NCBI GenBank assembly: GCA_963855995.1
Contig: OY979716.1
Location: forward strand, 44,552,480 to 44,616,479
Length of the DNA: 64,000 bases
Direction: 5' to 3'
Origin: Muricea muricata
Lineage: Eukaryota; Cnidaria; Anthozoa; Malacalcyonacea; Plexauridae
Shown here: positions 60,061-64,000 of the stretch, piece by piece
Layout of the letters: every line of letters starts with the position of its first letter
How positions within the stretch are numbered: the stretch's first letter is position 1
Notes under the pieces: generated by a model
Told to the model about the DNA's origin: nothing
What the model saw: only the letters and a program-made list of their open reading frames with translations
Database searches by the model: none
Position numbers and translations under genes: made by a program

Positions 60061-62739
60061 TACTATATATGTTTGTACTATGAACATAACTCATCAGTTC
60101 ATATTAAACTCGGTTTAATTTGATGCTTTCGAAGGCAAAAATCCCTTTTTACACGTTGTAAATGAACAACTAATAGTCTAGACTGAAATTCTTTCAATGC
60201 CGGTTTAAATAGTGTTCTTATTGTCATAGAAATACACTCATGTTTGCGACCCATTCCTAGAGACCTACATGTGAAGACGATTAGCGCTGCGCATTATACA
60301 CGTGCTTAGTCGAATAATTGAGATTCCGGGGGTGTTTGGTAACACTGTTTATGTACATGTGCAATACAACTATTAGTCTCTTTAGATGTCATAATGCTTA
60401 TTTAACAATCTTTCCCATCGGTACGAACAACAGCAGACACTGGTGTATAACTAAACTCTGGTAAATTCAAGTAATTTTGATTAAAACCTTGTAAGAATGA
60501 CATTTAAGCGACGTGTTCAAAATTTGCACAACCCCCCGGAGTTTACACTATGACTGACTGACTGATGTAAATTTTCGCCACTCATCACAATACTGCAAAG
60601 TTTTGAAGAAACTTTGCAGTAAAAACTGTTACATGACCCTTCTTCCATTACATTTCTGTCTATCAATCATGTTATACAACCAAACTATATGTTCAGGCTA
60701 TTAAATATAATTATAATATATCACGTAGTTTAAAAAAACCCAATAAAAAATAAAACTACCAAGGAAAGACTAACTGTTATAGAACCGATTAAAAATCTTA
60801 ACTCCATTATAAAAAGACTTCTTTGCTCTTTCTATTCTAAGAACCCAATATACTAAATTACTTTAGCGAGTAGTTCTGACAGTCAATAGCTATTAAATAA
60901 AAACCATGCGCATAAAAAATGAGGAAATAAACGCAATTTGCTACTCTCTCCTGTTTTTTGCGAATTGCCTCAATCAACGTTTATCACTATTATTGCTGCT
61001 CTTTCTTGTATTTTCTCAGGCTCTCCCTGATCCCCGACATTTTAACAGTCCTAAACCTTATGTAATATTTACAAATTTAAGGAAGTAATATATAGCTTGA
61101 AATCATCGAGCCTGATGTAACTAAATGTTTTGGTGTGTGTGTATTAATAACAAAATGTACTTCTATATCAAAGTATAATACTGTGGAAACACCACGTAAA
61201 TTTATGATCATAATCACTTGATAATGATCCCAATGCATCAGTCCCAATAATGCATTGTGTATCTACAATATCATACTTTCATATACGTGTAATCACCATA
61301 TAAACATACTAGGAACTTAAAATGCCTTTCTGTTGTGAAGTTTTAATTTAGTTTGGAAAACTTGCAAACAGTGTTTGCTTTGTAAAATACAGCATTAAAT
61401 TTTCTTCAAACTTACAAACATCATTCTAAAACAATTTCATCGTTTAAGAAAGTATATTTCTGTTTAAAATCCATTCTAATTAAAAACAAAAATACATCGT
61501 ACAGATAAGATGAATGATTATTCTAAAAATCATCAAAAATACATTTAAAGGATTAGTTCTCAACGATTTCGTACCTTTAAATAGTTTAGCATTAAAGTTT
61601 GTTGCTGCATTCGTACTTTTTGTTTACGCATTTTCCTTCATTTGTTCAAAACTTTGATGCATTTTGAAACAATAAAAAAGCTATCATTTGCAGGCATTTT
61701 GAAAAAGGCAGTAGTGACTGATCAGCTGCAGACCATTACCTCAGAGGTACTGCTGAGAACCAATCCGAATGCTTAAAAAACAATTAGTTACAAAGAAATT
61801 ATACCAAAGCCTAATATTGGTGCAACATAGGATTTGTTAGTCATGGTCACTGATCTGATAGTACACTTGGCAGTAGCAGTATGCATACGGTATTATAACT
61901 TGAAGAAAGTTCGGCTTGTGGTGGGGCGAATCTTGAAATGGGAGAGTGGGGTGCCCAGAAATTTTGTGGAGAGTAACAATAGACTTGCACGCGTAGTAAA
62001 GAACAACAAAATATGGCTTTGGATTTATCGCGTTCAAAACAATCATTCAGTGATCATCATACACCTTCAGGCTCTGTCACATGATTATTGTAGCTACAGC
62101 CCTTGGATAAAGTTTTGATGTAATATTGCATGAGTTGTCATCAGCAAGCAATTTGGATTCATTTCCCATTAAGCACTGTGATAATGGTAAAAAAAATCCC
62201 TATAAAGAAAAGAAAGAAAAAATAAAAAAAAAACAAAAGGTTAAATAAATACTTTACAGTAAAGATTGCTTGATTTCTATTGGGTGTACAGTAGGTGTAC
62301 ATACCATTCAACATACTATACCTAAGCCTGCACTGTTTTACATGTATCATGTGCATGAAATAGTTACTAAATGTGTTACGCTGCCATACTGAGCATACTT
62401 GGTCATTTTTTAACTGTAATCTAAACAATCAATAACAAATAATAAAGGAGAACTTGTCCTTTTCTATTTTGCCTGCATGCTTATGTATCTAGTGGAGATC
62501 AGTCTTTGATGCAATTTAATAAATCCATTCACGTCTACGGAAGACTATGTGTTACAACGCAGTACAATTCAGTATAATGTACGTCGCACATACTTTATAC
62601 GACTATCAGCCTTTCTAAATTCTCTATATTAAAATCTTATTATACTTTCTCTGGAAGTGCAATACAAAGTATGCATACTTTATTTGACATAGGTGTCTAT
62701 AGCACAATGAAGAGCAATCAAATGCATTGAAAGATGCAG
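60061..62739. other. AT-rich sequence without recognised gene
   Basis: No conserved frame or RNA gene is seen. It has a short TGAC microsatellite at about 60550-60564 and the perfect hairpin at 60592-60620. Small open frames here (for example 60906-61088, 61834-62118) have no recognisable domain. Confidence 0.5.
60592..60620. repeat. Perfect 12-bp inverted repeat, 5-base loop
   Basis: ACTGCAAAGTTT and AAACTTTGCAGT are separated by TGAAG. No T-run follows on either side, so nothing indicates a terminator. Confidence 0.9.
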
Positions 62740-63835
62740 TGAAAATCCAGTCTAATTCAGTACAATGTAGTCTAACCAAGTATGGAGCAATCTGATGCGT
62801 TGCAAAGATGTCTAATGCAATGTACAATACAGTCAGATACAGTGTAAATCATTGTAATACAGTCTAATTCAGTACAAAGCAGTGTAACTGAGTGTAGGGC
62901 AATCTGATGCACTGTAAAGGTGTCCAATGCAGTGTAAATCATTGCAATACAGTCTATATAAGTACAATATTGTCTACCTGAGTGTAGAACAATCTGCTGC
63001 ATTTAAAAGGTGTCTACTGCAATGTATAATTGTACAATCAGATATAGCGTAAATCATTGCAATACAGTCAAGTTCAGTACAATGTAGTCTGAGTGTAAAT
63101 TACAGTCAGATGCAGTGTAAATCATTGTGATACAGTCTAATTCATAACAATATTGTGTACCTGAGTGTACAGCAGTCTGATGCATTGTAAAGATGTCTAA
63201 TGCAATGTATAATATAGTCAGATGCTGTGTAAATCATTGTAATACAGTCTAATTCAGTACAAGGTAGTCTACCTGAGTGTACAGCAATCTGATGCATTGT
63301 AAATGTGTCTAATGCATTTGTATAATATAGTCAGATGCCGTGTAAATCATTCTAATACAGTCTAATTCAGTGCAAGGTAGTCTACCTGAGTGTACAGCAA
63401 TCTGATGCATTGCAAAGGTGTCCAATGCAATGCATAATACAGTATAATTCAGTACATTGTTGTCAGCCTGAGTGTACAGCAATCTGATGTATTGTAAAGG
63501 TCTCCAATGTAATGCATAATACAGTCTAATTCAGTACAATGTAGTCTAACTGAGTGTACAGCAATCTGATGTATTGTAAATGTGTCTAATGGAATGTATA
63601 ATACAGTCAGATGCAGTGTAAATCATTCTAATACAGTCTAATTCAGTACAAGGTAGTCTACCTGAGTGTACAGCAATCTGATGTATTGTAAAGGTGTCTA
63701 ATGCAATGTATAATATAGTCAGATGCAGTGTAAATCATTGTAATACAGTCTAATTCAGTACAAAGTAGTCTACCTGAGTGTACAGCAATCTGATGCATTG
63801 TAAAGGTGTTCAATACAATGCATAATGCACAGGGG
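62740..63835. repeat. Satellite array, unit about 118 bp
   Basis: Eight to ten imperfect tandem units. Landmarks are GTGTAAATCATTGTAATACA, GTCTAATTCAGTACAA, CCTGAGTGTACAGCAATCTG, ATGCATTGTAAAGGTGTC and AATGCAATGTATAATA. Early units are shorter and diverged, later ones regular. The array ends near CACAGGGGGCCC at 63828-63839. Confidence 0.9.
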
Positions 63836-64000
63836 GCCCAAACGCGCGCTAGACTGTAACAATTATTGTATATTTGATATATAGAAAAATATATCACTAA
63901 AATATATTTTAAAATGAAATTTACTTGCCTATTTGATTGTGTGTACAGCTTTTGTTGTTATTTTGCTGTTATAATATTTTTTAAACGCTTTACAGTCGAT

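Noticed and set aside
62740-63835. Short minus-strand frames in the satellite as genes
   Set aside because: They follow the satellite period and vary with unit indels; no independent coding evidence.

Overview
The window reads as invertebrate animal DNA. It has no bacterial gene layout. The left 54 kb is a dense, same-strand stack of retrotransposons, and the right 10 kb is AT-rich, repeat-bearing and nearly gene-free. I cannot name the species from sequence alone. Every large reading frame belongs to a mobile element. The cellular sequences I recognise are pieces of U2 and U1 spliceosomal snRNA genes and their promoters. All of these also lie on the + strand and sit exactly at the element junctions.

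Positions 1-14590 are a U2 snRNA locus taken over by two kinds of non-LTR retrotransposon. A decayed Tx1-clade (Keno-like) ORF2 ends against U2 nt 22-36 at 2712. Two elements then follow that encode N-terminal zinc fingers, RT, a Cys-His motif and a restriction-like endonuclease (R2/NeSL group, Utopia-like). The first (to 7982) ends against U2 nt 39-59. The second (8004-14436) ends against U2 nt 39 to the U2 3' end.

Positions 15134-53804 are a U1 snRNA locus with five Tx1-clade elements (A-E), head to tail. Each has ORF1 (RRM-like region plus CCHC knuckle) overlapping ORF2 (APE endonuclease, RT, Cys-His motif). A, B, C and E start directly behind a U1 promoter followed by U1 nt 1-16. B and C end against ACTTACCTGACG(CG), which is U1 nt 3 onward, so the U1 5' end is the target. 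Short units of about 300 bp (SINE-like, with a LINE-like 3' tail) occupy the same site between the LINEs. A and C have intact ORF1 and ORF2. B, D and E are broken. E carries a 4.37-kb Ty3/gypsy LTR element with a 5-bp target duplication and loses its 3' half at 53804.

Positions 53805-64000 hold duplicated 245/281-bp modules, a tandem pair of 140-bp exon-like segments, several minisatellites and a satellite of roughly 118-bp period. I see no convincing host gene there. The main result is a stacked colony of snRNA-targeted retrotransposons. The U1 5'-end-specific Tx1-like LINEs and their SINE-like partners look new to me, but I could run no database search.
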